A DNA stretch of 64,000 nucleotides from Methylobacterium sp. WL119 (GCF_008039875.1 NZ_VRUU01000002.1:62001-126000); one strand, 5' to 3'; shown: positions 51,963 through 61,383, counted from the first letter of the stretch. The notes: generated from the sequence alone by a model not told the origin. Numbers and translations: made by a program.

Positions 51963-52535
51963 CTACTGGAGCTGGTGCCCGCGCTTGCCCATCTCGGCGC
52001 GCACGCGGACCATGACGTATTCCGAGACTTCCTGGGTCCAGGTCTGCATCGCCTGCACCATCTCGTCGAGGATCTGAGGCTGGGTCTCGACGTAGCGCTT
52101 GCCGGCGGGCGAGCGGAAGAACGCCGCGATGTCCTGCAGCTCGGCTTCGCTCAGCTTGTTCGCGTAGATTCGCGCCGCGGTGTCGATGATGCGCTGCTTC
52201 TGCAGCTCCATCTCGGGGTTGAGGCCCTGCAGCACCTCGTCGAGATCCTTGCTCAGCTCGGGGCGGGTGACGGTCTGCTGCTTGATCTGCTCGGCGAAGG
52301 CCGGAATGATCGAGTCGAACGAGCGCGCGATGCCGGAATTGAGCATCACCTCGCGGGCGAGCGCGAGATGGTTGGCGCCGATCGTCGGGGCGCCGCGCGT
52401 GGCCGGGGCGGCGGGCGCGGCCGGCGTCGCGGCGGGCTTCTGAGGCGCAGCCTTCTGGGCCTGGGCGAGGCCGGGCGCAGCGGCGACTAGGGCCGCGACC
52501 AGCACGGGGAAGAGGCGGCGGGAGAGGACGGGCAT
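51963..52535 (-). CDS. Periplasmic DUF2059 protein
   Basis: 190 residues. A signal peptide (about 1-27, ending AQA) is followed by an Ala/Pro-rich linker and a helical DUF2059 domain with LALAREVMLNSGIARSFDSI, PELSKDLDEVLQGLNPEME and the signature LSEAELQDIAAFFRSPAGKR. Function of the family is unknown; it is widespread in proteobacterial periplasms. The ATG at 52535 is chosen because AGGA lies 9 bases upstream; ATG at 52544 has the same element only one base away. It ends 28 bases before the O-antigen ligase gene on the same strand. Confidence 0.85.
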   Translation of the reverse strand: MPVLSRRLFPVLVAALVAAAPGLAQAQKAAPQKPAATPAAPAAPATRGAPTIGANHLALAREVMLNSGIARSFDSIIPAFAEQIKQQTVTRPELSKDLDEVLQGLNPEMELQKQRIIDTAARIYANKLSEAELQDIAAFFRSPAGKRYVETQPQILDEMVQAMQTWTQEVSEYVMVRVRAEMGKRGHQLQ

Positions 52536-52618
52536 TCCGGGCATTCCTGAAGCGAGGGGAAGAGCCGGCGCCGGCATCCGAGGCCGTCGCCGGGGCGCCG
52601 TCGGGCGCGCTGATGCAG

Positions 52619-53332
52619 CTATGCGAGGCTGCCGATCACGGTGATCTCGGCCTGCCCGTCGCGGTCCTCGGCGAGGATGGCCGCGGTGGCGATCCCGAGG
52701 AACAGGCCGTGCTCGACCACGCCAGGCACCGACCAGAGCAGCGCCGACAGCCGCTCGGGATCGGCGATCCGCCCAAGGCGCGCGTCGAGGATGTGGTGGC
52801 CGCCGTCGGTCGTGAGCGGCGCGCCGCCGGGGGCCATGCGCAGCGCGACCGCACCCGTGCAGCCGGCGCGCGCGATCGCCGCCTCGACGGCGCGCCGGGT
52901 CGCCGTGAGGCCGAAGACGTTGACCTCGATCGGCAGCGGGAAGGCGCCGAGCGTCCCGACGCGCTTGGCGGCATCGGCGATCACCACCATGCGGCGGCTG
53001 GCGCAGGCGACGATCTTCTCGCGCAGCAGCGCCGCGCCCCCGCCCTTGATCAGCCGGAGATCGGCATCGACCTCGTCGGCCCCGTCGATCGTCAGGTCGA
53101 GCTCGGGCAGTTCCTCCAGCGTCGCGAGGCGGATGCCTTCCCGCGTCGCCGCCGCGTGGGTCGCCTCGGAGGTCGGGACGCCGACGACGTCGAGGCCGTC
53201 GCGAACCCCTGCGCCGAGCAACGCGACGAAGGCCGCCGCCGTCGATCCGGTGCCGAGGCCGAGCCGCATTCCGGGCTCGACGAGATCGAGGGCGCGGGCG
53301 GCGGCCGCGCGGCGCAGGTCCGGGCCGCTCAC
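52619..53332 (-). CDS. rpiA: Ribose-5-phosphate isomerase A
   Basis: A 237-residue pentose-phosphate enzyme interconverting ribose-5-P and ribulose-5-P. Motifs: [51 protein letters not shown] with the catalytic Asp and Glu nearby, [12 protein letters not shown], and [15 protein letters not shown]. The start is GTG at 53332, placing [16 protein letters not shown] at the right distance; an in-frame ATG at 53407 gives a non-homologous head. It is followed 83 bases later by the DUF2059 gene in the same direction; RpiA and DUF2059 neighbours are common in alphaproteobacteria, as I recall. Confidence 0.96.
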   Translation of the reverse strand: MSGPDLRRAAAARALDLVEPGMRLGLGTGSTAAAFVALLGAGVRDGLDVVGVPTSEATHAAATREGIRLATLEELPELDLTIDGADEVDADLRLIKGGGAALLREKIVACASRRMVVIADAAKRVGTLGAFPLPIEVNVFGLTATRRAVEAAIARAGCTGAVALRMAPGGAPLTTDGGHHILDARLGRIADPERLSALLWSVPGVVEHGLFLGIATAAILAEDRDGQAEITVIGSLA

Positions 53333-53498
53333 GACGACGTCCCGCCGTCGGGTCTCACGAAAGGATGCATGCGCAGGGTGCCGGTCCGTCCCGTTGGGAT
53401 GCGGCACGCCCTAGCATGGCCGCCGTCGCGCCGGGAAGCCGCGGTACCGGCCGAGACCGGTATTCGGATGACGATCCCCCCGGTGGGATCCGGCTTCG

Positions 53499-53963
53499 TC
53501 AGAACCGGCTGCCGCCCTGCGGCGGCGTCGCGCTCGCGCCGGCCCGGCCCGGGACGCTGCCAACGAGCGGCGCCTCGGCGGCCCCCTCGGCCGACGGGTT
53601 GGTCTGCTGGGTGCAGACGACCTGCTCCTTCTTCACCAGCACGAAGCAGATGCTCATCTCGCCGGTGCGGTAGTTCACCCGGAACACGCCCGCCTCCCGG
53701 GTGTGGCGCGTCGCCACGAGCCCATATTCCGACGGGGGCTGCGCACCGGCGCCCTCGCCGGCCGCGAAGCAGACCGTGAGGCCGATGCCGCCGGCGCCTT
53801 CCTGCAAGCCGTATTGGCACGAGGTGACCTCGCCGGTGACCTTGTCGACCCGATACATGCGGTTGAGGTCGGCCTGGGGCGCCGGAACGAACTCGAACGA
53901 GGCGGCGGCGGCGGTACCCGGCGCGAGCAGGCCGAGGCCGAGGGCGAGCAGAGGGAGTTTCAT
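53499..53963 (-). CDS. Secreted hypothetical protein, 154 aa
   Basis: A signal peptide covers about residues 1-21 (MKLPLLALGLGLLAPGTAAA). The mature part begins SFEFVPAPQADLNRMYRVDK and contains two similar halves, each pairing an aromatic/basic strand with TGE(V/M): YRVDKVTGEVTSCQYG at about 37-52 and FRVNYRTGEMSICFVL at about 94-109, each followed by further Cys residues (four in total), which suggests disulfides. It ends in a Gly/Ser/Pro-rich tail. I do not recognise a family. The ATG at 53963 is chosen for the signal peptide; GGGACC precedes it weakly. Confidence 0.7.
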   Translation of the reverse strand: MKLPLLALGLGLLAPGTAAAASFEFVPAPQADLNRMYRVDKVTGEVTSCQYGLQEGAGGIGLTVCFAAGEGAGAQPPSEYGLVATRHTREAGVFRVNYRTGEMSICFVLVKKEQVVCTQQTNPSAEGAAEAPLVGSVPGRAGASATPPQGGSRF

Positions 53964-54138
53964 GGGGGGTCCCGGAGGGTGTGACGCCCCTCCTTTCGAG
54001 GGTTTTTCGGGCAAGTGTGGGGCGCCGCACGCCGTCTCGCGCACGACGCGCACGGTTTCGAAACCTGCCCGCAACCTTGCCCCGCCGCGGGCGGCCGGCT
54101 AGCGAGGGCCCCTCCCCCCGTCGCCCCGGAAAGACCCG

Positions 54139-54822
54139 ATGCCCACCCTGCCGAAGATCGCCGTGTTCGACCTCGACGGCACCCTGGCCGAGACCGCGGG
54201 CGACCTCGTCGGCACGCTCAACGTGCTGCTCGTGCGGGAAGGCCTGCCGGAACTGGCGCTCGAGGAGGCCCGCGACCTGATCGGCGCCGGCGCCAAGGCG
54301 CTGATCCGCCGCGGCTTCGAGGCCGCCGGCCGCGAGCTGACGCCGGAGCGGCACGAGGCGCTGTTCGGCGACTTCCTGGAGCATTACGGCGCGCATCTGT
54401 GCGAGCGCTCGCACCTCTATCCCGGCGTGGTCGAGGCGCTGGATCGGCTCGAGGCCGAGGGCTTCCGGCTGGCCGTCTGCACCAACAAGGTCGAGGGGCT
54501 CGCGGTCGACCTGCTCGACCAACTCGGCATCGGCGGCCGTTTCGCCGCGATCTGCGGGCGCGCGACCTTCCCCTACAGCAAGCCCGATCCGCGCCACATC
54601 ACGCTGACCATCGGCCGGGCCGGCGGCGATCCGGAGCGCGCGGTGATGGTCGGCGATTCCCGCGCCGACATCGATGCCGCCAAGGCCGCCGGCATCCCGG
54701 TGGTGGCGGTCACCTTCGGCTACACCGACACGCCGGTGGACCAGCTCGGGCCGGACCGGGTGATCTCGCACTTCTCGGACGTGCCCGGTGCCGTCGCCGA
54801 GCTGCTGTCGGCTCAGGCGTAG
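54139..54822 (+). CDS. gph: Phosphoglycolate phosphatase (HAD family)
   Basis: A 227-residue HAD phosphatase that removes phosphate from 2-phosphoglycolate. Motif I is VFDLDGTLAET with the nucleophile Asp12 region, motif II is LAVCTNKVEG, motif III includes the Lys of FPYSKPDPRH, and motif IV is MVGDSRADIDAAKAAG. The helical cap (about 18-85) has GLPELALEEARDLIGAGAKA, usual for Gph. Its last 10 bases overlap the 3' end of the convergent RND permease gene. Other HAD substrates are possible, but length and cap favour Gph. Confidence 0.9.
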   Translation: MPTLPKIAVFDLDGTLAETAGDLVGTLNVLLVREGLPELALEEARDLIGAGAKALIRRGFEAAGRELTPERHEALFGDFLEHYGAHLCERSHLYPGVVEALDRLEAEGFRLAVCTNKVEGLAVDLLDQLGIGGRFAAICGRATFPYSKPDPRHITLTIGRAGGDPERAVMVGDSRADIDAAKAAGIPVVAVTFGYTDTPVDQLGPDRVISHFSDVPGAVAELLSAQA

Positions 54823-57800
54823 TCCTCCGGCACCCGGACCTTGCCCGCGCGCAGCAGCGTGTAGAGGAACGGCACGAACAGCAGCGTCGCCGGCGTGCCG
54901 AAGGCGATGCCGCCCATCACGGCGCGGGCGAGCGCGGCGTTCTGCTCGCCGCCCTCGCCCGTGCCGAGCGCCATCGGGATCAGGCCGAGGAACATCGCGC
55001 CCGCCGTCATCAGCACCGGGCGCAGGCGCGTCTCGCCGGCGAGCAGGGCGGCGTCGACCGCCGAGCACCCCGTCGCCTCGCGATGCTCGCGGGCGAAGGT
55101 GACGAGCAGGATCGAGTTCGCGGACGCGATGCCCACCGACATGATCGCGCCGAACAGCGACGGGATCGAGAAGGTGGTGCCGGTGATGAACAGGCTCGCG
55201 ACGATGCCGCAGAAGGCGAGCGGCAGGGCGGCCAGCACCACGAAGGGATCGCCCCAGCTCTGATAGTTCACCGCCATCAGCAGGTAGACGGCGATGAGCG
55301 CGATGCTCAGGCCGACGCCGAGGCGCAGGAACGCCGAGTCCATGTTCTCGATCTGCCCGCGCACGGTGATCTTGTCGGGCACCGGCAGCGCCTTCTGCTC
55401 CTCGTCGACGATGGTGCGGATCTCCCGCGCCACCGAGCCGAGGTCGGAATCCTGCACCGCCGCGTAGATATTGTAGGTCGGCGCCGTGTTGACGTGGTTG
55501 ACCACGGTCTGCGTCGCCTCGCGGCGCAGGGTCGAGACGCTGGAGAGCAGGGTCAGCACGCCCGGCTGGTCGCTGTTGGCGCGCACCAGCAGCGGCGTGT
55601 TCTGCAGGTCGGTGAGCGAGGCGTTGCGGTATTCCGGCGTCTGCACCCAGAGCTGGTACGGGATGCCGGTCTTCGGGTCGGTCCAGAAGTTCGGCGTCAC
55701 CTGGAAGGAGCCCGACAGGGAGACGTTGAGCCCCTGCGCCACCTGCTGCTGGGTCAGCCCGAGCTCCGAGGCGAGGCGGCGGTCGACGTCGACGAAGAAC
55801 TGTGGCGTGCCGACGATCTGGTGCAGGTGCACGTCGACCGCGCCCTTCGTCTCCTTCAGGCGGCGGACGATGTTCTGGGCGACCGCGAGGTCCTTTTCGG
55901 CGTTGCGACCCGAGACCTGGATGTCGATCTGCGCCAGCGTGCCGAAGTTCAGGATCTGCGTGATGATGTCGGAGGGCTGGAAGTAGACGATCACGTCGGG
56001 GAAGCGCTCGCGCAGCACCTCGCGCAGGCGCTTCGCGTAGGCGCCGACGTCGCCGTGTCCCTCGCGCAGGTTCACCAGCATCTGGCCGTCGTTGTAGCCG
56101 ACGAAGGAGCCGTCCGAGAACGCGAAGTTGTAGTTGTTCGAGGGCAGGCCGATGTTGTCGAGGATCTGCTCGATCTCGCCGTCCGGGATCACCTCGCGCA
56201 CCGTGGCGCCGACGGCCGCGAAGACCTGCTCGGCGGTCTCGATCCGCATGCCGGGCCGGGTGCGCAGGTGCAGCGTGAGCTGGCTCGAGGCGACCTGCGG
56301 GAAGTAGTCGCGCCCGACGAAGGTGAACAGCCCGGCCGTGCCGAGGAACACCAGCAGGACGACGGCGATCGTCGCGACGCGGCGGCGCACCACGACGTGG
56401 AGCAGCCCGAGATAGCCGCGGTGGAAGCGCTCGAAGCGCGCCTCGAAGCCGTTCCGGAAACGCCCGGCGACGTGGATCACCGGGCGCCCGAGCCAACCGA
56501 TGGCCCGCGCCACCCGCCCGCGCCGCGGCGGCGCGACGGCGTCGTGCCCGCCGCCATGTCGCTCGACGTACTCGCGCGCGACCAGCACGTCGATCAGCAC
56601 CGGCACGAGGGTGCGCGAGAGCAGGTACGAAGTCAGCATCGCGAACACGACCGCGAGCGCCTGCGGTGTGAACAGGTACTTCGGCGTGTCGGCCAGCGCG
56701 AAGACCGAGACGAAGGCGGCGCAGATCGACAGCGTCGAGATCAGCGTCGGCTTCGCGATGCTGGCGGCGCCCTCGACCACGGACTTGCGGAACGGCTCGC
56801 CCTCCTCGAACAGCCGATAGGTGTTCTCGATCGCCACCGTCGCGTCGTCGACGAGGATGCCGACGGCGAGCGCGAGGCCGCCCAGCGTCATCACATTGAT
56901 GGTCTGGCCGAGCGCGGCGAGGATCGCGAGCGAGGTCAGGATCGAGAGCGGGATCGAGATCAGCACGACGATGGTCGAGCGCCACGAGCCGAGGAACAGC
57001 AGGATCGTCAGGCCGGTGAGGCAGGCGGCGATCGCCGCCTCGTGGATCACGCCCTCGATCGCGGCGGACACGAAGACCGACTGGTCGAACAGCGGCTTGA
57101 TCGCCATGCCGTCGGGCGCGGCGGCCTGGATTTCGGGCAGCACCTTCTTGACGTTGTTGACCACGTCCAGCGTCGAGGCGGTGCCGTTCTTGAAGATCCG
57201 CATCAGCACCGAATGCAGCCCGTCCGAGCGCACGATGTTGACCTGCGGCGGCCCGCCGTCGCGGACGTAGGCGACGTCGCGCACCAGCACCGGCTGGCCG
57301 GCCACGACCTTGATCGGGATCTCGTTCAGCGCCGCGATCGCGTCCGGGGTCGCGTTGAGCAGGACCGGATATTGCTGCTCGCCGATCTTGACCAAGCCGG
57401 AGGGCACGGTGAGGTTCTGCGCCGTCATCGCGTTGGTGACGTCGAGGGCCGTGAGGCCGAGCGCCCGCAGCGCCTGGAGGTCGAGATCGACCATGATCTG
57501 GCGCGGCGTGCCGCCGAACGGCGACGGCAGCGTCGAGCCCGGCACCTGCACGAGGCGCTGGCGGATGCGGTACTGCGCGTAATCGTAGACCTTGGTCAGG
57601 CTCTCCTTGGTCGAGGTCAGCGCGAGCTGGATCACCGGCACCGAGGAGGCCGAGAACCGCAGCACGATCGGCGGCTGCACGCCCGGCGGCATCGCCGAGC
57701 GGATCGAGTTCATCGCCGAGACGACCTGGGTGATGGCGAGGTCGACGCTGACCTCGCCGTCGAAGTAGATCTTCTGGATCGCGGTGCCCTGGAGCGTCGT

Positions 57801-58049
57801 CGACTCCATCCGCTTGATGTTGTTGACGTTGTTCGAAAGCGAGAACTCGGCGTAGGTGGTGATCCGCCGCTCCATCTCCGGCGTCGACAGGCCGGTATAG
57901 GTCCAGACCACCACGACCACGGGGATGTCAACGATCGGCAGCACGTCCTTGGGCGCGACCACGATCGCGCCGCCCCCGGCGAGCATCATCAGCACGGCGA
58001 GCACGTAGGTCGTGATGCGGAACTTCAGTGCGTACTGGACGAGGCCCAT
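54813..58049 (-). CDS. RND efflux permease (AcrB/MdtB-like)
   Basis: 1078 residues, with twelve expected membrane helices and two large periplasmic loops. The start MGLVQYALKFRITTYVLAVL is helix 1 of the family; the proton-relay helix 4 has GGLALAVGILVDDATVAIEN with the paired Asp residues. Periplasmic porter motifs follow, then FVGRDYFPQVASSQLTLHL at the second half and GSSNSILL-like ASANSILLVTFAREHREATG near the end. It pumps drugs, metals or lipids out with an adaptor and outer-membrane channel; neither is adjacent. The orphan adaptor at 42519 could serve. An 8-bp inverted repeat lies 11 bases upstream of its start codon. Confidence 0.93.
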   Translation of the reverse strand: MGLVQYALKFRITTYVLAVLMMLAGGGAIVVAPKDVLPIVDIPVVVVVWTYTGLSTPEMERRITTYAEFSLSNNVNNIKRMESTTLQGTAIQKIYFDGEVSVDLAITQVVSAMNSIRSAMPPGVQPPIVLRFSASSVPVIQLALTSTKESLTKVYDYAQYRIRQRLVQVPGSTLPSPFGGTPRQIMVDLDLQALRALGLTALDVTNAMTAQNLTVPSGLVKIGEQQYPVLLNATPDAIAALNEIPIKVVAGQPVLVRDVAYVRDGGPPQVNIVRSDGLHSVLMRIFKNGTASTLDVVNNVKKVLPEIQAAAPDGMAIKPLFDQSVFVSAAIEGVIHEAAIAACLTGLTILLFLGSWRSTIVVLISIPLSILTSLAILAALGQTINVMTLGGLALAVGILVDDATVAIENTYRLFEEGEPFRKSVVEGAASIAKPTLISTLSICAAFVSVFALADTPKYLFTPQALAVVFAMLTSYLLSRTLVPVLIDVLVAREYVERHGGGHDAVAPPRRGRVARAIGWLGRPVIHVAGRFRNGFEARFERFHRGYLGLLHVVVRRRVATIAVVLLVFLGTAGLFTFVGRDYFPQVASSQLTLHLRTRPGMRIETAEQVFAAVGATVREVIPDGEIEQILDNIGLPSNNYNFAFSDGSFVGYNDGQMLVNLREGHGDVGAYAKRLREVLRERFPDVIVYFQPSDIITQILNFGTLAQIDIQVSGRNAEKDLAVAQNIVRRLKETKGAVDVHLHQIVGTPQFFVDVDRRLASELGLTQQQVAQGLNVSLSGSFQVTPNFWTDPKTGIPYQLWVQTPEYRNASLTDLQNTPLLVRANSDQPGVLTLLSSVSTLRREATQTVVNHVNTAPTYNIYAAVQDSDLGSVAREIRTIVDEEQKALPVPDKITVRGQIENMDSAFLRLGVGLSIALIAVYLLMAVNYQSWGDPFVVLAALPLAFCGIVASLFITGTTFSIPSLFGAIMSVGIASANSILLVTFAREHREATGCSAVDAALLAGETRLRPVLMTAGAMFLGLIPMALGTGEGGEQNAALARAVMGGIAFGTPATLLFVPFLYTLLRAGKVRVPEDYA

Positions 58050-58059
58050 CTGGTCTCCG

Positions 58060-58082
58060 TGATCCGGCCACGGCCCGGATCA
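58060..58082. promoter_or_regulatory. Inverted repeat just upstream of the RND permease
   Basis: TGATCCGG (58060-58067) and CCGGATCA (58075-58082) form a perfect 8-base inverted repeat with a 7-base spacer, ending just before the GGAG ribosome site of the permease gene. It could be an operator for a TetR/MarR-type repressor or a hairpin ending the upstream M48 transcript. Confidence 0.5.
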
Positions 58083-58192
58083 TCGCATCATGAATTCAGG
58101 CGCCACCGAACGCGAGTATTGTTTCGCGATCATGTCCGCGCGCTGCGGCTGCGAAGAGGCCGCAGGACCTTGCGGCGTGGTCGAAGGCCGGC

Positions 58193-59320
58193 TCAGACCC
58201 GCCGTCGCTGGCTCGGACGGGGTTTCGGTGCAGGCTTGTCCGGCCCGTCCGTCGCCCCGGGGCAGATCCCGCGCAGCTGCATCCAATCGGCGTCGCTCAG
58301 GATGTGCCTGTCGGGGTCCCGGGCCCCGGCGTGGGCGCGGATCGTCGCGGCACGCTCGCGGGTGAAGGGATGGCTGCGCAGGAGGGCCGGGTCGGCATCC
58401 GCCTCGTCCTTGGCGATCCGCTCGAGCATCGAGGCCAGCGCCGCCGCGTCGCCGCCGGCCGACCGCATCGCGGCGACGGAATAGGCGTCGGCCGCGCGCT
58501 CGGCATCGCGGCTGTAGCCGGCCGAGAGCACGGCCTGGCCGAGGGCGACGATCACGGTGGAGCCGGTGAGGTCGCCGAGCACGAGGCTGAGCAGGAACGA
58601 CGTGCCCGAGGCCTGGATCAGCGCCCGGGTCGGATCGCGCAGCGCCACGTGCCCGAGCTCGTGCGCCAGCACGCCGGCGAACTCGTCGGCGCTCCGCGCC
58701 TTGGCGATCAGCTCGGAGAGCACGACGACGCGCGCGCCCGGCAACGTCACCGCGTTCGCGGTGTCGTGGCGGCGGACCGTGACCGCGAGATCGGGCGGCA
58801 GGCCGCGACCGGCCGCGAGGCGGGCGACGAGGCGGTCGAGCACGGCCCGGCCGGCCGGCTCCGCGCAGGGCGGCGGATCGCCCATCAGGTCGAGCACCTG
58901 CGCCTCCACCGCGGTGCCGAGGCGCGCCTCGATGCCGGCCGGCACCAGCGGCGCGAGAACGCCCGCCGCGATCGGAAGGCCGAAGAACACGGTGAGCAGG
59001 ACCGCGATGCCGACCGCAAGCGAGCCGGCGACGAGGCGCCAGGTCCCTCCGCCCGCGTCTGCGCGCTTGCGCAGGTCGGGGCAGCGGGTTTCGAGACATG
59101 CGGCGAACGACGGGTCCACGACCTCGACATGGCCGGGATCGCCCGCGATCCCGAGGCGCAGCAGCGGGGCCTGCCCCTCGCCGGCCCGCAAATCGGTCAG
59201 GTTCCAGTCGCGATGGACCTCCAGCCCGGTGATCTCGAGGCGCTCGCCGAGGTGCAGGGTCACCTCGTGCGGCGCGGCGCTCCGTCCGTCGAACCAGCGG
59301 CCGGACGCGGTGAGCGCCAT
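58193..59320 (-). CDS. M48-family membrane metallopeptidase
   Basis: 375 residues. A short N-terminal cytosolic domain (about 1-105, with GRWFDGRSAAPHEVTLHLGE) is followed by a membrane segment (LVAGSLAVGIAVLLTVFFGL), then the protease core with the zinc motif VLAHELGHVALRDPTRAL (HExxH) and the third ligand region SRDAERAADAYSV. A C-terminal part has LLRSHPFTRERAATIRAHAG, typical of this M48 subgroup. Its ATG overlaps the last base of the stop codon of the DUF898 gene (TGATG), so they are coupled. M48/DUF898 pairs are recurrent in proteobacteria; membrane-protein quality control is a guess. Confidence 0.9.
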   Translation of the reverse strand: MALTASGRWFDGRSAAPHEVTLHLGERLEITGLEVHRDWNLTDLRAGEGQAPLLRLGIAGDPGHVEVVDPSFAACLETRCPDLRKRADAGGGTWRLVAGSLAVGIAVLLTVFFGLPIAAGVLAPLVPAGIEARLGTAVEAQVLDLMGDPPPCAEPAGRAVLDRLVARLAAGRGLPPDLAVTVRRHDTANAVTLPGARVVVLSELIAKARSADEFAGVLAHELGHVALRDPTRALIQASGTSFLLSLVLGDLTGSTVIVALGQAVLSAGYSRDAERAADAYSVAAMRSAGGDAAALASMLERIAKDEADADPALLRSHPFTRERAATIRAHAGARDPDRHILSDADWMQLRGICPGATDGPDKPAPKPRPSQRRRV

Positions 59321-60573
59321 CAGAACCCGATCTGCAGCGCGCCGCCGACGTCGAGCGCGTCGGCGAGGCCCTCGTTGAGGCCGCTGCCGGGCCCGTGGCT
59401 CGCGGCGAGGATGCGGTTCAGGCCGTCGGCATCGGCCACCTGCGTCGTGGTTGCGACCGCGGCCCAGAGTCGGGCCTGGACGACGCGCACGTACAGCACC
59501 GCGAAGGCGAGCGCGCCGCCGAGATAGAGCAGGCCGCCGCCGAGCACCGCCGCCCAGGCCAGCCCGTCGCCGCCCGCGGCCCGCGCGGCGAGGCCGGCGA
59601 GCAGCGCGATCAGGCCAACCACCACGACGAAGCCTAGAAGCGACAGCGCGTAGACGAGGTAGGGCCAGTAGAATTGCCGCGCCCGGAGCGTCGAGACGAG
59701 GCGGACCGGCCCGAGGCGCGCCGCGTTCATGAAGACCCGCGTCTCGCGCGCCCGATAGAACGGTACCAGCAGGAGCGAGAGGGGCAGGCAGCAGCCGGCG
59801 GTGATCCCGAGCGCGACGGCGAGGGTTGCGATCCGGGTGCCGGCATAGGCGGGGTTGAGGATGAGATCGCCGCCCTTGCCACCGGGCTTGGGCAGCATCA
59901 GGTCGATCGGCGGGACGAAGTCGTTGGCGGCGATCAACGCCAGCAGCAGGGCGAGCACCGGGCCGAGCGCCACCGCGTAGAACAGCAGCCAAGGCCCGAA
60001 GAGCGCGCGCCCGCGCGCGTCGGACGCCATCCGGCTGGTGCCGATCAGGGTGTGGGCGATGCGGTAGCGCTCGAGGCCGGCGCGCATGAACGGGAAGGCG
60101 AGGCCCAGCGTCGCCAGCGTCAGCGCCCACCACAGGGCGGCCCGGCCGGCATAGGCGAGGCCCGAGCCGTCCTGGCCGAGGCGGATGCCGCGCCACAGCG
60201 TCCGCATCGCCCGGTAGCGGCGCCCGCGGTAGATCGCGAACTGCCCGAGCAGGAACAAGATGACGAAGGACAGGATCGCCGAGTATGGCGCCAGGCTCGG
60301 CAGCGCGATCGCCAGGCCGAACAGCCCGACATAGATCACGATCAGCAGCCCGAGGGCCGCGAGGAAGCCGAGAAAGAGCTCGCGCCCGGTGCCGGTGTAA
60401 TCCGCCGGGCTGCCGTCGACGACGGTGCGGCTCCAGAAAAAGCGCCGCAGGTCGGTCATGTACCAGAAGCGGTAGACGCCGAAGGTGACGAGCGAGAGCA
60501 GGAACCCGACGATCGCGAGCCCGGTGAGGCCGCGGAGCCGGGTGTCGAAGGCAACCTGTCCGGTCCGCGACAT
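59320..60573 (-). CDS. DUF898 (YjgN-like) membrane protein
   Basis: 417 residues, strongly hydrophobic, with about ten predicted membrane segments in a repeated pattern. Hallmarks of DUF898: LSLVTFGVYRFWYMTDLRRF near the start with GSPADYTGTGRELFLGFLAA, repeated in the middle as LATLGLAFPFMRAGLERYRI. The function of DUF898 is unknown. It is upstream of and translationally coupled to the M48 peptidase, suggesting that the two proteins form a membrane complex (inference). The TerB-like gene precedes it by 33 bases on the same strand, making a probable three-gene operon. Confidence 0.88.
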   Translation of the reverse strand: MSRTGQVAFDTRLRGLTGLAIVGFLLSLVTFGVYRFWYMTDLRRFFWSRTVVDGSPADYTGTGRELFLGFLAALGLLIVIYVGLFGLAIALPSLAPYSAILSFVILFLLGQFAIYRGRRYRAMRTLWRGIRLGQDGSGLAYAGRAALWWALTLATLGLAFPFMRAGLERYRIAHTLIGTSRMASDARGRALFGPWLLFYAVALGPVLALLLALIAANDFVPPIDLMLPKPGGKGGDLILNPAYAGTRIATLAVALGITAGCCLPLSLLLVPFYRARETRVFMNAARLGPVRLVSTLRARQFYWPYLVYALSLLGFVVVVGLIALLAGLAARAAGGDGLAWAAVLGGGLLYLGGALAFAVLYVRVVQARLWAAVATTTQVADADGLNRILAASHGPGSGLNEGLADALDVGGALQIGF

Positions 60574-60606
60574 GGATCCCCTTCCGGGCCTGCGATCGAC
60601 GGCCGG

Positions 60607-61041
60607 TCAGCGCAGCAGGGCCGATTTCTCGACCTGGAGGGCGGCGGCGATCTCGTCGAGCGCCTTGTGCTCGACCTCGCTGATGCCGCCGAAATCAGCA
60701 ACGTCGGCGGCGATCAGGAAGATGTCCTGGCGCTGGTCGAGCGGCCGGTCGGCGATGGCCGCGACGTGGCGCAGGTTCTCGATCCGCCCGGCGCGGGTCT
60801 TGGCGCGGGCGATGCCCTCGTACAGCTCCTGCTCGATCCGCAGGGTGTCGTAGGATTTCTGGAGGATCGGGTTGGCGCGCATGCCCGAGATCGCCGACTC
60901 GACCTCCTCCTCGTCGACGTCGCCGTCGGCGATCGTCACGTTGGCCGCGGCCGAGACCGCGGCAGCAAGAAACAGGCCGTCGCCGGCATAGGACATGATC
61001 GTCCGGCCGAACCGCAGAATGGCGTCCTGGAAGATGCTCAT
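60607..61041 (-). CDS. TerB-like (tellurite resistance TerB family) protein
   Basis: 144 residues, all-helical, with ANVTIADGDVDEEEVESAI, the acidic calcium-like loop of TerB proteins, and a C-terminal repeat DVADFGGISEVEHKALDEIA of the same kind. Known TerB proteins sit in stress-related ter loci at the membrane, but single TerB-domain genes are common and mostly uncharacterised. No other ter genes are in the window. It is the first gene of a likely operon with DUF898 and M48 genes, so a membrane-stress role is possible. Confidence 0.85.
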   Translation of the reverse strand: MSIFQDAILRFGRTIMSYAGDGLFLAAAVSAAANVTIADGDVDEEEVESAISGMRANPILQKSYDTLRIEQELYEGIARAKTRAGRIENLRHVAAIADRPLDQRQDIFLIAADVADFGGISEVEHKALDEIAAALQVEKSALLR

Positions 61042-61153
61042 TGCCTACCTCGCACTCGCCTGACTCACGGGAAATGCCCGTTCGGAGTCAAGCGTTTCCC
61101 GCCCGCGACCGGGCCGCATCCTCGAACGATACGTCCGTCACGCCGTCGCATGG

Positions 61154-61378
61154 TCAACAGCAGCGAAATCCGTTGGTGTTGCCGACACCGAACCGCGCGT
61201 TCTCCCGATGGCGGAAGAACTCGATCTCGGTCATCGGCGCCTGGTCGGGATGCGTCCGCGCGGCGTGGGCGGCATAGGCCGCGTAATCGCCCTGCCCCAC
61301 CATCAGCCGCGCGCCGTCGCAGAAGCACTTGGACAGGGCCTTCCAGCGGTCGCGCAGGTTCTGCGGGGCGGCCTCCAT
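61154..61378 (-). CDS. YbdD/YjiX-family small protein (DUF466)
   Basis: 74 residues. The conserved family motif is complete: a Cys in ALSKCFCDGARLMVGQGDY, YAAHAARTHPDQAPMTEIEF and the invariant ending FRHRENARFGVGNTN with terminal FRCC. Such proteins are almost always encoded immediately after a CstA/BtsT peptide or pyruvate transporter, as here: the ATG at 61378 is 5 bases from the stop of the CstA gene. Function unknown, probably an accessory or regulator of the transporter. Confidence 0.92.
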   Translation of the reverse strand: MEAAPQNLRDRWKALSKCFCDGARLMVGQGDYAAYAAHAARTHPDQAPMTEIEFFRHRENARFGVGNTNGFRCC

Positions 61379-61383
61379 CGGCC

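Noticed and set aside
54015-58484. A plus-strand open frame of 1489 codons across gph and the RND permease
   Set aside because: It is low-complexity Arg/Asp/His/Gln sequence opposite a clear RND permease and shifted from gph; no motif supports it.
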